Assembly: GCA_049296795.1 (NCBI GenBank)
Contig: JBAQTC010000009.1
Coordinates: 62,001 to 126,000, forward strand
DNA: 64,000 nucleotides
Direction of reading: 5' to 3'
Source of the DNA: CAXNKH01 sp049296795
GTDB lineage: Bacteria; Pseudomonadota; Gammaproteobacteria; Burkholderiales; Burkholderiaceae_C
The translations under genes were made by a program, and so were the position numbers. Of this stretch, positions 8,340 through 17,349 are shown piece after piece (the stretch's first letter is position 1; every line of letters begins with the position of its first letter). A model generated the notes under the pieces. The model was not told the origin of the DNA. It saw nothing but the letters and a program-made list of their open reading frames with translations, and made no database searches.

Positions 8340-9341
8340 TCAAGCGATGCAGTTTTGCAAAGCCTGACCAGCCTGCCAACGCGCCAAGTTGGCCATAAAA
8401 ATGTCGGCAACTCGGCGCGGATTTCCATCGGAATGACCGGCCGAGTGCGGGGTCACGATCACGTTGTCAAGGCCCCATAGAGCCGAATCGCGGCGCAGTG
8501 GCTCGTGCTGGAAAACATCCAAAAAAGCCCCGCCCAAACGACCTTGGTGCAATGCATCGATCAGGTCTTGTTCGACCACTACCTCGCCCCGCGCCACATT
8601 GATCAGGCTGGCCGCTGGCGGTAGCGCCGCCAGCACCTGGGCATTCACCAAACCCCGGGTTTGATCGGTCAGCGGGCAGGCCAACAACAGCCAATCGGCA
8701 CGCGGCAACACGCTATGCAGTTGAGTGAAGCTCACGGTCTCGATGCCAGGCCCAGCCACTTGATTCAGCTCGCGTCGAACGACAATCAGTTTCAGGCCCA
8801 GCAGTTTTAAAAATTCTCCAACGCGCTGACCGATCGGGCCCCAGCCGACGATAACGGCCGTTTGACCTGCCAAGTCGCGCGGCAGCTGGTTCACCAAAGG
8901 TGCCCAGCGCTGCTCGCGCTGCGCAGCCATCAGCTGCGGAAAACGCCGCGCCAGCGCCAGCAAGCCTGCCAGCGCGGTTTGTGCCACCACCTCGGCGTTA
9001 GCACCCGACGAGGTGCTGACCTGGACACCGCGGGCGCGCAACTCAAGATAAATCGGTCGATCCGCTCCTGCTGAGTGAATGTGCAGCCATTGCAAATCAG
9101 ATGACCGACGCAGCGCGTCATAAAAAGCCTGGGTTTGCACTGTCGTCTCATGTTTGGTTGACAGGCCGGTGACCTCGCGTGAAATGAAAGCCAGATCGAC
9201 ACCGGTTTGCGCTGAACTGCTGTCGAGCAAATCAGCAACCGTGAGCAATTCAAATTGGCGCTCGCCCATCACAGCGGCGATCGGTGTGGCCAGCGCTTGC
9301 CGTGACTGGGGCGAGAGCAAAATACGGACGCTCTGGCTCAT
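8340..9341 (-). CDS. D-isomer-specific 2-hydroxyacid dehydrogenase family protein
   Basis: The 333-residue protein has a dinucleotide-binding motif GWGPIG at residues 166-171, a variant of GxGxxG, and the complete catalytic set: Arg251 in NVARGE, Glu280 in HEP and His299 in TPHSAG. It should interconvert a 2-oxoacid and a 2-hydroxyacid with NAD(P)H in the cytoplasm, in the glyoxylate/hydroxypyruvate reductase branch. It is the last gene of the long minus-strand catabolic stretch, 27 bases downstream of the amidohydrolase, so it probably reduces or oxidises a late intermediate of that pathway. The substrate is not identifiable from sequence. Confidence 0.88.
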   Translation of the reverse strand: MSQSVRILLSPQSRQALATPIAAVMGERQFELLTVADLLDSSSAQTGVDLAFISREVTGLSTKHETTVQTQAFYDALRRSSDLQWLHIHSAGADRPIYLELRARGVQVSTSSGANAEVVAQTALAGLLALARRFPQLMAAQREQRWAPLVNQLPRDLAGQTAVIVGWGPIGQRVGEFLKLLGLKLIVVRRELNQVAGPGIETVSFTQLHSVLPRADWLLLACPLTDQTRGLVNAQVLAALPPAASLINVARGEVVVEQDLIDALHQGRLGGAFLDVFQHEPLRRDSALWGLDNVIVTPHSAGHSDGNPRRVADIFMANLARWQAGQALQNCIA

Positions 9342-9368
9342 GTGATGCGCTCGACTTGAAACTTGGGA

Positions 9369-10259
9369 TCAAGAAAAATCATAAAGACGCGCCGGGTTAT
9401 CGACCAGCACCTGCTGACGCTGCGCGGGATCGGGCAGCCAGCGTGCCAACAGGTTCATTAAGTCCCCATCATCGGGCACTCGCACGGCGTCAAAATAATT
9501 GATGTGCGGCCAGTCCGTGCCCCAGACCACCTGCTGCGGATTAGCGGCCAACAGTGCGGCGGCGAAGGGATCGACATCACTGTACGGTGTGCCCATGCTG
9601 GTATTGCGATCCGCGCCTGAAATCTTAGTCCAAGCGATGCCGTCGGCCAACAGCGCGCACAGGTGTTGAAAACCGGGGTCTTGCACGCCACGCGGCGTGG
9701 CCATGCGGCCCATGTGGTCAATCACCAGGGGGACGCCAAGTTGGCGCAGACGCGGGCTTAAAGTCGGCAAGTCCGGCGCATGAACCCAGATTTGCGCGTG
9801 CCAGCCGCGCGCCGTGAGCCGTGGCGCCAAGGCTTCGAGCACCTCCAGACCAACGCCGTTACGGTAGACCGCATGTCCGTCCAATTGGTAGAGATTGGCG
9901 CGCACACCGCGAACACCGGCTGCGTGCCAACGATCCAACTCAGCGTCAGTAACCGCATCGGTCGCCACCGCCACGCCGCGCAAACGATCGGGGTAGAGCT
10001 TCAAGGCTTCCAGCACCGAACCGTTGTCAGTGCCACTGGCACTGCCTGTCACCAACACGCCGCGAGTCAGCCCGAGTTGATCCAGATGCGCAATGAAAGC
10101 GGCGCCGTCAAACTCGGCCGGGGTATAGCTGCGGTCCTCAGCCAAAGGGTGGCGGGCGAAAGGTCCGAAGACGTGGGCATGGCTGTCACAAGCACCGCTT
10201 GGCGCTTGAAATTGCAGGGGTGTGCGGTGGAGCAGAGGGAGTAGGCAGGGACGTGTCAT
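9369..10259 (-). CDS. Amidohydrolase-2 family lactonase (2-pyrone-4,6-dicarboxylate hydrolase-like)
   Basis: The 296-residue TIM-barrel hydrolase carries the metal-site motif SHAH at residues 26-29, DHMG at 181-184 and WGTDWPH with Asp249. It belongs to the COG3618 group, which includes LigI (2-pyrone-4,6-dicarboxylate lactonase) and sugar-acid lactonases; these often work without a tightly bound metal. Placement between a class II aldolase and a hydroxyacid dehydrogenase fits a ring- or lactone-opening step in organic-acid catabolism. Whether the substrate is a pyrone dicarboxylate or another lactone cannot be read from the sequence. Confidence 0.85.
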   Translation of the reverse strand: MTRPCLLPLLHRTPLQFQAPSGACDSHAHVFGPFARHPLAEDRSYTPAEFDGAAFIAHLDQLGLTRGVLVTGSASGTDNGSVLEALKLYPDRLRGVAVATDAVTDAELDRWHAAGVRGVRANLYQLDGHAVYRNGVGLEVLEALAPRLTARGWHAQIWVHAPDLPTLSPRLRQLGVPLVIDHMGRMATPRGVQDPGFQHLCALLADGIAWTKISGADRNTSMGTPYSDVDPFAAALLAANPQQVVWGTDWPHINYFDAVRVPDDGDLMNLLARWLPDPAQRQQVLVDNPARLYDFS

Positions 10260-10262
10260 ATC

Positions 10263-10328
10263 TAATCAGTTGAGGACTGCGCTGGCTCACTTCGCTTCGC
10301 TCCGTGTAGCTGCGGTCTGTCCCACAAG
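10263..10328. repeat. R1-family intergenic repeat
   Basis: This copy begins AATCAGTTGAGGACTG and ends GGTCTGTCCCACAAG, matching the ends of the copies at 6531-6650 and 11192-11248. The interior differs and contains its own short palindromes (CTTCGCTTCGC region). It lies in the 133-base gap between the aldolase and amidohydrolase genes. Confidence 0.7.
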
Positions 10329-10392
10329 ATCTTTAAGCTGTTTCAATTTTCCGGCCTGGTCCAGAGACTGCTTGGCGTGCGGCTTGGCCGCT

Positions 10393-11181
10393 TTAGGTTT
10401 TGTAACTCGGATCGCTGCGATCGAGTTTGCGCAGCAGCGCGGGCCACTCCATCAGGCCGTAGGGGCGGCGCGTGCTGGGCTGGTAGTTGTTCCAGGTTTC
10501 TTCCAGAATCGGTTGCGAGACCTTGGCCAACGGCGTGTTGCAGGCCATGGCAGCGAGCTGGGAATGACACGCCAGCTCAATGCGGTGCATCCAGTTGAAA
10601 GCCTCGCCAATCGAGCGCCCGACGGTGAGCGCACCGTGATTGCGCAGGATCAGCGCTTCGCTCTGGCCCATGTCGCGCAACAGCGAAGCCTGCTCCTCGG
10701 TGTCAAGCACCACGCCTTGGTAGTCGTGGTACGCAATTTTGAGAAAGCGCATGGCGGTTTGTGTAATCGGCAACAAACCGCATTCCAGGGCCGAGACCGC
10801 CATCGACGCCCAGCTGTGGGTGTGAATCACGCAAGCCACTTCAGGCCGCGCCGCGTGAATCGCACTGTGAATCACATAGCCCGCCTTGTTAATGCCATAG
10901 TTCAGATCGCCAAAATCGGGCTTGGACAGAATGTTGCCCGCCAGATCGATCTTGATCAGGCTCGAGGCCGTGATTTCCTCGTACATCATGCCGTAGGCGT
11001 TGATCAGAAAAGCCCCCGGCTCGCCCGGCACATGGGCCGAGACGTGGTTGGCCATCATGTCGGACATGCCGTAAATCGCCACCAGCCGGTAGCAGGCAGC
11101 CAGGTCTACCCGGGCCTGCCATTCGGCTGCGGAACACTGGTCTTGCATGGACGCCAGTTGCAAGTGACCGTTTTTAACCAT
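10393..11181 (-). CDS. Class II aldolase/adducin family protein
   Basis: The 262-residue protein has the zinc-binding histidines of the family: His120 and His122 in HTHSW and His182 in NHG. Members cleave or decarboxylate hydroxy-keto acids (fuculose-phosphate aldolase, HMG or CHA aldolases, pyridine-dicarboxylate decarboxylases). The sequence is not a sugar-phosphate type by any motif I can recognise. The ribosome-binding site GGAG lies 7 bases before the ATG, just outside the R1 repeat. Its position after tcuAB and before the lactonase-like gene suggests C-C cleavage or decarboxylation of a polycarboxylic acid. Confidence 0.85.
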   Translation of the reverse strand: MVKNGHLQLASMQDQCSAAEWQARVDLAACYRLVAIYGMSDMMANHVSAHVPGEPGAFLINAYGMMYEEITASSLIKIDLAGNILSKPDFGDLNYGINKAGYVIHSAIHAARPEVACVIHTHSWASMAVSALECGLLPITQTAMRFLKIAYHDYQGVVLDTEEQASLLRDMGQSEALILRNHGALTVGRSIGEAFNWMHRIELACHSQLAAMACNTPLAKVSQPILEETWNNYQPSTRRPYGLMEWPALLRKLDRSDPSYKT

Positions 11182-11191
11182 GGAATTCTCC

Positions 11192-11248
11192 TAATCAGTT
11201 GGGGACAGAGCTGGTGCACTATGTGTCGCTGCGGACTGTCCCACAAAG
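11192..11248. repeat. R1-family intergenic repeat
   Basis: The copy has AATCAGTTGGGGACAGAG at one end and CTGTCCCACAAAG at the other, so GGGACAG pairs with CTGTCCC across a variable middle. It fills the gap between the tcuB stop and the aldolase ribosome-binding site. Transcription of the operon must run through it, so it could act as an RNA hairpin. Confidence 0.7.
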
Positions 11249-11250
11249 TT

Positions 11251-12411
11251 TCACTCGTCGAGTTTTAGCTTGCTCGGCAAACGTTTTTCAATCGCCCATT
11301 TGAGCAAAGCCGCACTGCGGAAAATGCCGTGCGCGAATTTGCCGTAAGGCAAGGTGAGAAACAAGGCCATCACCACGCCCAGGTGCAGGGCCAGCAATGC
11401 GGGCATGGCGGCAGTACCGCCGGCCAGCCACAGACCTAGTCCGCTGACACTGATGAGGAGCAGCAGGGCGATGAAACCCCGGTCCATGGGCTTTTGCTCG
11501 GCGTCGCCATGCATCACATGGCGACGCAGATTGAGCCATAGCAGGCCGACCGTACCCACCACCAGACTGAGGCCGCCCACCACACCGAGTAATTTGGGCA
11601 AGCTAGGTAGGGCGTAGGGTGCGGCCCAGCCAAAGGCATAGTGGTACACCGTGGCCACGCTGGTTGCCGCAAAGCACAGCATGAAACCATAGAAGGTGGC
11701 ATGGTGAAACCGGCGACGCCACAGCGTCCAGGCGTCGTCCTCGTTATTGCAGCCCTCGCCGTGGCCGCCGTCGAGGTACTTGAGGCCCAACGCGTTGCCC
11801 GTGGCTTCGGCCACAGCTTCGCCATGGATGACTTCGCCGGGTGAGACCTCGCGCCAGAAACGCCGCACGCCCAGCGTCAAAGCCAGCACGGCAAAGGCAA
11901 ACACCGGCAAGAACAAAGACACCAGCAAGTTGTGCGGGAAGATGGTGTAGAAATTCACTGTCGGTGGCAAGCGAAACAGCGAGTCCTTGAGAAACAAGGT
12001 CAGCAGCAAAAACAGTACCAACGCGCCCGCCGTCACCAGCGACAATTTCAAACCCTGGCGCTGGTACATGGCGCCCATTGCGCTCGGCCAGGCGTAATCG
12101 GCATAGGTTTGCAGGCGCACCTTGGCCATGGACTGCGGCACGTTCACTGCAAATTCGTGCGGTGGTGCGTACTGACACGCATGCAGGCAAGCCCCGCAGT
12201 TGTGGCACAAGTTGGACAAGTAATGGATATCGGCTTTACCGAACTCCAGCCGACGCGTCATAGCCGGGAACACCGCACAAAAGCTTTCGCAATACCGACA
12301 AGCGTTGCAGATTTCAAGCTGGCGGGCCACTTCGGCCTCGCTTGGGCTGAGGACGATTTCCCCAGCGGCCAGCGCACGTGCGTCGCGGGCGAGGGATTCA
12401 AACGCTTGCAT
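11251..12411 (-). CDS. tcuB: TcuB, membrane iron-sulfur partner of tricarballylate dehydrogenase
   Basis: The 386-residue protein has two [4Fe-4S] cysteine sets near the N-terminus (C35, C38, C41, C45 and C69, C72, C75, C79). About six membrane segments follow. In Salmonella TcuB reoxidises the FADH2 of TcuA and passes electrons to the quinone pool during growth on tricarballylate. The start overlaps the 3' end of tcuA by 14 bases, consistent with an obligate pair. The name rests on this architecture and on the neighbouring tcuA; homologues are often annotated citrate utilization protein B. Confidence 0.9.
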   Translation of the reverse strand: MQAFESLARDARALAAGEIVLSPSEAEVARQLEICNACRYCESFCAVFPAMTRRLEFGKADIHYLSNLCHNCGACLHACQYAPPHEFAVNVPQSMAKVRLQTYADYAWPSAMGAMYQRQGLKLSLVTAGALVLFLLLTLFLKDSLFRLPPTVNFYTIFPHNLLVSLFLPVFAFAVLALTLGVRRFWREVSPGEVIHGEAVAEATGNALGLKYLDGGHGEGCNNEDDAWTLWRRRFHHATFYGFMLCFAATSVATVYHYAFGWAAPYALPSLPKLLGVVGGLSLVVGTVGLLWLNLRRHVMHGDAEQKPMDRGFIALLLLISVSGLGLWLAGGTAAMPALLALHLGVVMALFLTLPYGKFAHGIFRSAALLKWAIEKRLPSKLKLDE

Positions 12412-13816
12412 TTTCTTTTCCTGTCTGTTTGGCCGCGCGTGCGGCCTGGGTTCCGGCTATGCGCCCAAATGCGGTGCCAATCGTCATGCCAACCCCTGCG
12501 GTATAGCCTTTGCCCAGCACATTGCCGGCCATGATTTCACCCGCAGCAAACAAATTAGGGCTGGGCTGGCCATCAAAATGGATCGCAGCTTCCTCGTTAA
12601 TTTTCATTCCCAGGTAAGTGAACGTGATACCCGGCTTGAGGGCAAACCCATAGAACGGCGCGGTGTCGATTGGACGCGCCCAATGTGTTTTGACCGGGCT
12701 CAATCCCTCGGTATGGCAGTCGTCGAGCACCTGGTGATCGAAAGTCCCCAAACGACAAGCGGCGTTGAAGTCTTGCACGGTCTTGACGAAGGATGCAGCG
12801 TCAAGTCCAAGTTGGCCCGCCAACTGCTCCAGCGTATCGGCTTTTTCACCCGGAAACACCGGTGGCATGAAGCGCCCCACCGCTTTGGCATCGATCACCG
12901 AATAGGCAATTTGGCCTGGCTGGTGCGCCACCAGGCGACCCCAGATCGCGTAGCGTTTGGGCCAAAAATCTTCGCCTTCGTCATAAAAACGTTGGGCATT
13001 CTTGTTCACCACCACGCCCAAAGAAACACAATCGACCCGGGTCACGATGCCGCCGTCGTACAAAGGCGAACGGGCGTCGATCGCCACCGAATGCGACTGC
13101 GTTGGGTCGCCAATGGTGTCGGCCCCCTGGTCCATCAAATCGCGCAGCAAAACGCCTTGATTGAAGCGGGTTCCACGGATCAGGAAATTGTCGGCTGGCC
13201 ACTCGCCATCGGCATTCTGTCCCCAGGCTTCGCGCAGCCATTCACGGTTGGACTCAAAGCCCCCGTTAGCCACGACACAGGCCTTGGCCTCAATCCGCTC
13301 GACCCCTGCTGCGCTCTTCAGATGGACCGCGACAAAACGTCCCTGGTCGAGTTCCAGGTGTTGGGCCGTGGCCTCATAGCGAATTTTCACGCCAAGTTTT
13401 TCGGCGCTGCGAAAGTAGGCGTTGACCAGGGCCTTGCCGCCACCCATGAAAAAGGCATTGGTGCGCGACAGGTGCAAAGTGCCCGACAGCGAAGGCTGAA
13501 AGCGCACGCCATGCCGGCGCATCCAGTCCCGACAACGCGACGACTCACGAATCGCCATGCGCGCCAATTTTTCGTTGGTTTGACCACCGGTGACCTTAAG
13601 CAGGTCCTGCCAATACTCCTCCTCGGGGTAGGCTTCGGTCAGCACGTCTTGCGGCGCATCGTGCATGCAGCGCAGGTTGCGGGTATGAACCGAATTGCCA
13701 CCACGCCAGGCTTTGGGCGCCGACTCCAACAGCAGCACCGAAGCGCCGCCCTCGCGTGCCGTCAGCGCAGCGCACAAGGCTGCGTTGCCGCCACCAACCA
13801 CAATCACATCAAACAT
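12398..13816 (-). CDS. tcuA: TcuA-like FAD-dependent tricarballylate dehydrogenase
   Basis: The 472-residue protein belongs to the fumarate-reductase/succinate-dehydrogenase flavoprotein superfamily. It has an N-terminal FAD site (VVGGGNAALCAAL, residues 6-18) and a C-terminal FAD contact (GEIMAGNVLGKGYTAGVGMT) characteristic of TcuA. The enzyme dehydrogenates tricarballylate to cis-aconitate and hands electrons to TcuB. It overlaps tcuB. A second, different flavoprotein lies directly upstream, which is not part of the Salmonella tcuRABC operon, so the substrate range here may be wider. There is no linked tcuR-type regulator or TcuC transporter; Bug receptors stand upstream instead. Confidence 0.88.
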   Translation of the reverse strand: MFDVIVVGGGNAALCAALTAREGGASVLLLESAPKAWRGGNSVHTRNLRCMHDAPQDVLTEAYPEEEYWQDLLKVTGGQTNEKLARMAIRESSRCRDWMRRHGVRFQPSLSGTLHLSRTNAFFMGGGKALVNAYFRSAEKLGVKIRYEATAQHLELDQGRFVAVHLKSAAGVERIEAKACVVANGGFESNREWLREAWGQNADGEWPADNFLIRGTRFNQGVLLRDLMDQGADTIGDPTQSHSVAIDARSPLYDGGIVTRVDCVSLGVVVNKNAQRFYDEGEDFWPKRYAIWGRLVAHQPGQIAYSVIDAKAVGRFMPPVFPGEKADTLEQLAGQLGLDAASFVKTVQDFNAACRLGTFDHQVLDDCHTEGLSPVKTHWARPIDTAPFYGFALKPGITFTYLGMKINEEAAIHFDGQPSPNLFAAGEIMAGNVLGKGYTAGVGMTIGTAFGRIAGTQAARAAKQTGKENASV

Positions 13817-13901
13817 CTATCTCCAATCGCATCGCATCAGTCTTGAGTTTGGTTAATGTAATGGCTGTGCCAGACCGAGCTGGCGCCATCGTGAAAAAAG
13901 C

Positions 13902-15365
13902 TCACGGCGCTTGGAGCGCAGCCAGCCGGCCAGCACGCCGGCCCGAAACAAAAGCCCAAGCCAGGTGGTGCCCGTGGCCTTTGAGCAAAAGCCCGCCCTG
14001 GCCAGTGGAACCAGCTGCATACAGACCGCGCAGCGGCTGCCGATCAGGCCCCAGCACCCGGTGCTGGTTGTCCACCGCCAACCCGCCTTCACTGTGAACG
14101 AAAACCGATCGTACCGGACCGAGCGCGACATACGGTCCCGCGCCCAGTGGCCTGACGCTGGCGCTGGCAACACTGCTTGCCAAGCTGGTTGGGTCCATTC
14201 CCAGCTTGTGTGCCAGCGCTGCCAGCGTGCTGGCTTCGGTGTACACATCGGGCCGGTTCTGGCGGTAATCGAAGATATAGGCGTAAGCAATGCCGGGCGC
14301 GGTGGAGACAAAGTGGGGCCAAGCCGAGAAGCGTTGGGCCAGCGCCTGGTCCAACACGATGTAGCCCTGCTTGTCGCTCTGGTCGGGCAAATGCCAAGCT
14401 GGCCGCTCCAGTTCATTGGCAAAACGCTCGCCGCGCTGATTCACCAGCAAAGCCCCGGCCTCAAACATCACGCTTGAAGGTGCCAGGGCGGTGGTGAGAA
14501 ATTTCATCACGAAAGGTCGCAACAGTGCCGCCGGCAGATGCTCCAGCGACCAGGCCATAAATACCGCCAACCAGCGCCACGGCGGCAGTCGCCGCAACAG
14601 CGTCTCGTGGGCCGGGGCTATAAAACGCAACTCAGGCCCTAAGGCCAAATCGCCGTTGACGATGCGGGCCCCAATCACCTCGGCCAGTCGCTGCCCATCA
14701 CCAGTGGCCGTGGGGTTCACGCCCTCGACCTTGGCCTCCTGCGGCCCCATAAAACGGGCTTTGAATTCCGGGCTATTAGTGAAATCGCCGGCGGCCAGCA
14801 CCACGCCTGCGCGGGCCTCAAACCGCTGCAAGCCCTTGTCATCCTGCACTTCGACCCCGCTGACCCGGCCGTCTTGCTGCAGCAGTGCACTGACATGCTG
14901 CCCGGTGCGAATGTCCACCCCGGCGCGCCGGGCCCGGCGCTCCAAGTGGTAAATAAAAGAGCGCGAATTGGGCAACACATTGTGCATACGCGGTTGGCGA
15001 TGCGGCGGCTCGGGCATCGGGCCCATAAAGCGCACACCGGAGTCGAGCAACCACTGGAAAGTGCTTGGCATCTCGTCACACAGTATCTTGCGTAATTCGG
15101 GGTTGTCGCGCGAATCAAGCTCGCCAGCAAAACCGGGCATGTCGGCCCAGTGATCGTAGGGGTGATCGACAATGCCTCGTTTTTTCTGATGCGGCGTTTG
15201 GCTGGCCGTGACCGATCCAATCGACCAGGCAGTGGAGCCGCCAAGCTTCAGATTTTTCTCCAGCAACAGCACGCTGCGGCCATTGGCACGCGCCTCGATC
15301 GCCGCCGCCAAACCGGCCCCGCCACCGCCGACTACAACGACGTCAAAAATCTGTTCCTGCTCCAT
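13902..15365 (-). CDS. FAD-dependent oxidoreductase, fumarate reductase/3-ketosteroid dehydrogenase type
   Basis: The 487-residue flavoprotein has the dinucleotide motif VVGGGGAGLAAAIEA at its N-terminus and a C-terminal segment GLYAAGSTGQGGLLLKGHG that contacts FAD. The domain order matches 3-ketosteroid-1-dehydrogenase, fumarate reductase and related acid dehydrogenases. It probably introduces or reduces a C=C bond next to a carboxyl or keto group. I chose ATG 15365; a GTG three codons upstream is also in frame. It lies 13 bases after the Bug-receptor stop and 85 bases before tcuA, in the same direction. The substrate is unknown. Confidence 0.83.
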   Translation of the reverse strand: MEQEQIFDVVVVGGGGAGLAAAIEARANGRSVLLLEKNLKLGGSTAWSIGSVTASQTPHQKKRGIVDHPYDHWADMPGFAGELDSRDNPELRKILCDEMPSTFQWLLDSGVRFMGPMPEPPHRQPRMHNVLPNSRSFIYHLERRARRAGVDIRTGQHVSALLQQDGRVSGVEVQDDKGLQRFEARAGVVLAAGDFTNSPEFKARFMGPQEAKVEGVNPTATGDGQRLAEVIGARIVNGDLALGPELRFIAPAHETLLRRLPPWRWLAVFMAWSLEHLPAALLRPFVMKFLTTALAPSSVMFEAGALLVNQRGERFANELERPAWHLPDQSDKQGYIVLDQALAQRFSAWPHFVSTAPGIAYAYIFDYRQNRPDVYTEASTLAALAHKLGMDPTSLASSVASASVRPLGAGPYVALGPVRSVFVHSEGGLAVDNQHRVLGPDRQPLRGLYAAGSTGQGGLLLKGHGHHLAWAFVSGRRAGRLAALQAP

Positions 15366-15378
15366 CACAACCACCAGT

Positions 15379-16350
15379 TCAGTCCAACTTGATGTTTGCC
15401 GCCATAATCACGGCGGTCCATTTAGCTGTCTCGACTTCATTACGTTTGACAGCATCCGCCGGCGGGCCTCCCAACGCCATGATGCCCAAGCCCTCCCAGC
15501 GCTGCACCAACTCCTTATCCCTGAGCACAGCGTTAATCTCTGTGTTGAGCTTATTGACGATGGCATCAGGCACGCCGCTGGCCACCGAGAGGGTGTACCA
15601 GGGCACGGAGGAATAGCCCGGTAGGCCGGCCTCGGCCACGGTGGGGACATCGGGCTGGCTGGCATTGCGCGAAGTGCCGGTAACGGCCAGTGCGCGCACT
15701 TTGCCACTCTTGAGTTGCGGATGCGCCGTGCCGAGACTCTCGAACAGCATGTCAATCTGGCCACCTAGCAGGTCGGCCATGGCTGGTGCCCCGCCACGGT
15801 AGGGTACGTGCACGTAATCAACCTTGCTCATAAAGCGAAACAATTCAGCCGCCATGTGCATTGCCGAACCATTGCCGGCCGATCCATAGGTCAGCTTGCC
15901 AGGCTGGTTCTTGGCCAGTGCCAACAGATCCTGTATCGACTTGACGGGAAGATCCTGTCTAACGATCAGAATACTGGGTGCTTCGGCCAGCAGGACCACT
16001 GGCTTGAGCTCTTTCATGGGGTCGTACCGCAGCTTGGGATAGAGCGCGACAGCACCATTGTGGGCTATGGTGGCGAGCACTAAGGTGTAGCCGTCGATCG
16101 ATCCCTTGGCCACTTGCTCGCCACCCGTATGGCCACCGGCACCTGGTTTATTCTCGATCAGCACGGCCTGGCCCAAGCGCGGACTCAGCCTCTCACCCAC
16201 CTGACGCGCCAACAAATCGGCCGGGCCGCCAGCAGCGTAGGGCACGATGATCTTGACCGGCTTGCTCGGAAAGGCATCCTGGGCCATGGCCAGGGATGTA
16301 ACAGCTGACATGCTCGCGATCAGCAAGAGGTTTAGGATTTTTTCCAGCAT
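15379..16350 (-). CDS. Bug-family tripartite tricarboxylate transport receptor
   Basis: The 323-residue periplasmic protein has a signal peptide (MLEKILNLLLIASMSAVTSL, cleavage near AMA-QD). Family hallmarks follow: FPSKPVKIIVPYAAGG, the ligand-loop motif LIENKPGAGG and GSAGNGSAMHMA. Bug proteins bind one organic acid through its carboxylate. No TctA/TctB membrane genes are in the window, so it either feeds a remote permease or acts as a sensor. It is followed within the operon by the flavoprotein and tcuAB, which makes a di- or tricarboxylate ligand plausible. Confidence 0.93.
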   Translation of the reverse strand: MLEKILNLLLIASMSAVTSLAMAQDAFPSKPVKIIVPYAAGGPADLLARQVGERLSPRLGQAVLIENKPGAGGHTGGEQVAKGSIDGYTLVLATIAHNGAVALYPKLRYDPMKELKPVVLLAEAPSILIVRQDLPVKSIQDLLALAKNQPGKLTYGSAGNGSAMHMAAELFRFMSKVDYVHVPYRGGAPAMADLLGGQIDMLFESLGTAHPQLKSGKVRALAVTGTSRNASQPDVPTVAEAGLPGYSSVPWYTLSVASGVPDAIVNKLNTEINAVLRDKELVQRWEGLGIMALGGPPADAVKRNEVETAKWTAVIMAANIKLD

Positions 16351-16371
16351 AGTGGTCTTCTCGGTTAGGAG

Positions 16372-17349
16372 TCAGTCGAGTTGAAGCTTGGCCGCCTCGA
16401 TCACACGGTTCCATTTAACTGTTTCACTATTGAAGTAGGCTGCTGCTTGCTCGGGGGTGTTGGGCGTGTAAGTGATACCCAGCTTGTCATAGCGTGCGGC
16501 CACCTCAGGGCTAGTCAACACGCGGTGCACATCCCTGTTCAGCTTCTCCACCAATATCGCGGGCATGCTGGCCGGTGCGGCCAGCGTGAACCAAGAGGTT
16601 CCGCTGTAACCGGGCACGCCGGACTCTGCGATGGTGGGTACATCGGGCAGGCGAGGATCGCGCTTCGGTCCGGTCAAAGCCAACACACGCAGCTTGCCAC
16701 TTTGCACGAGAGGCATACCCGAAGACATATTGTCAAACATCACGTCGACTTGGCCGCTGATCAGGTCGATCAGCGCCGGGCCGCTGCCCTTGTAGGGAAC
16801 GTGGTTCATGCGCTGGCCAATCGCAAGCTGGAACAGCTCCGTGACCATGTGTACCGAGGAACCCGCACCGGCCGAAGCATAATTAATTTTGCCGGGATTG
16901 GTCCTGGCTTCTGTCAAAAATTCGGCAAAGGTTCGGTACTTCGAGTTGGCAGGCACCAGCACCACATTGGGCGCCTCTCCGATGACTAAAACGGGCTGCA
17001 ATTCGGTGTTCGGTTTGTAGGTCAGCTTGCTGTAACTGGCAAAGGCTGCGTGGATACCGATGGTGCCCAGCACCAGCGTGTAGCCGTCACCGGGGGACTT
17101 CGCGACGAGCTGCGCGCCCAGATGGCCGCTGGCTCCGGGCTTGTTGTCGACGATGACGTTCTGGCCGTATTGGAGACTTAGCCGTTCACTGATGATGCGA
17201 GCCAAAATATCGACTGCACCGCCCGGTGCAAAGGGGGCTACGATGCGTACGGGCTTATTTGGGTAGTCCTGCGCCATGCTGACTTCGCTGCAAGCCAACA
17301 TGGCGGCCAGCAGGCCAAGGCCGAGTCTCTTCAAGAGATGGTTCTTCAT
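16372..17349 (-). CDS. Bug-family tripartite tricarboxylate transport receptor (second copy)
   Basis: The 325-residue protein has a signal peptide ending near SMA-QD. The motifs YPNKPVRIVAPFAPGGAVD, VIVDNKPGASG and ASAGAGSSVHMV match the Bug family. It shares the fold with the gene just downstream but is clearly diverged, so it is not a recent duplication. I start it at ATG 17347-17349, which overlaps the stop of the preceding gene as ATGA and leaves a proper signal peptide; the frame extends further upstream without support. Tandem diverged receptors suggest two ligands or two enantiomers taken up for the same pathway. Confidence 0.93.
   Translation of the reverse strand: MKNHLLKRLGLGLLAAMLACSEVSMAQDYPNKPVRIVAPFAPGGAVDILARIISERLSLQYGQNVIVDNKPGASGHLGAQLVAKSPGDGYTLVLGTIGIHAAFASYSKLTYKPNTELQPVLVIGEAPNVVLVPANSKYRTFAEFLTEARTNPGKINYASAGAGSSVHMVTELFQLAIGQRMNHVPYKGSGPALIDLISGQVDVMFDNMSSGMPLVQSGKLRVLALTGPKRDPRLPDVPTIAESGVPGYSGTSWFTLAAPASMPAILVEKLNRDVHRVLTSPEVAARYDKLGITYTPNTPEQAAAYFNSETVKWNRVIEAAKLQLD

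Noticed and set aside
12305..13846. A 513-codon plus-strand open frame opposite tcuA
   Set aside because: It is a shadow of tcuA produced by GC-rich codon structure; it has no recognisable domains, while tcuA has complete flavoprotein motifs.
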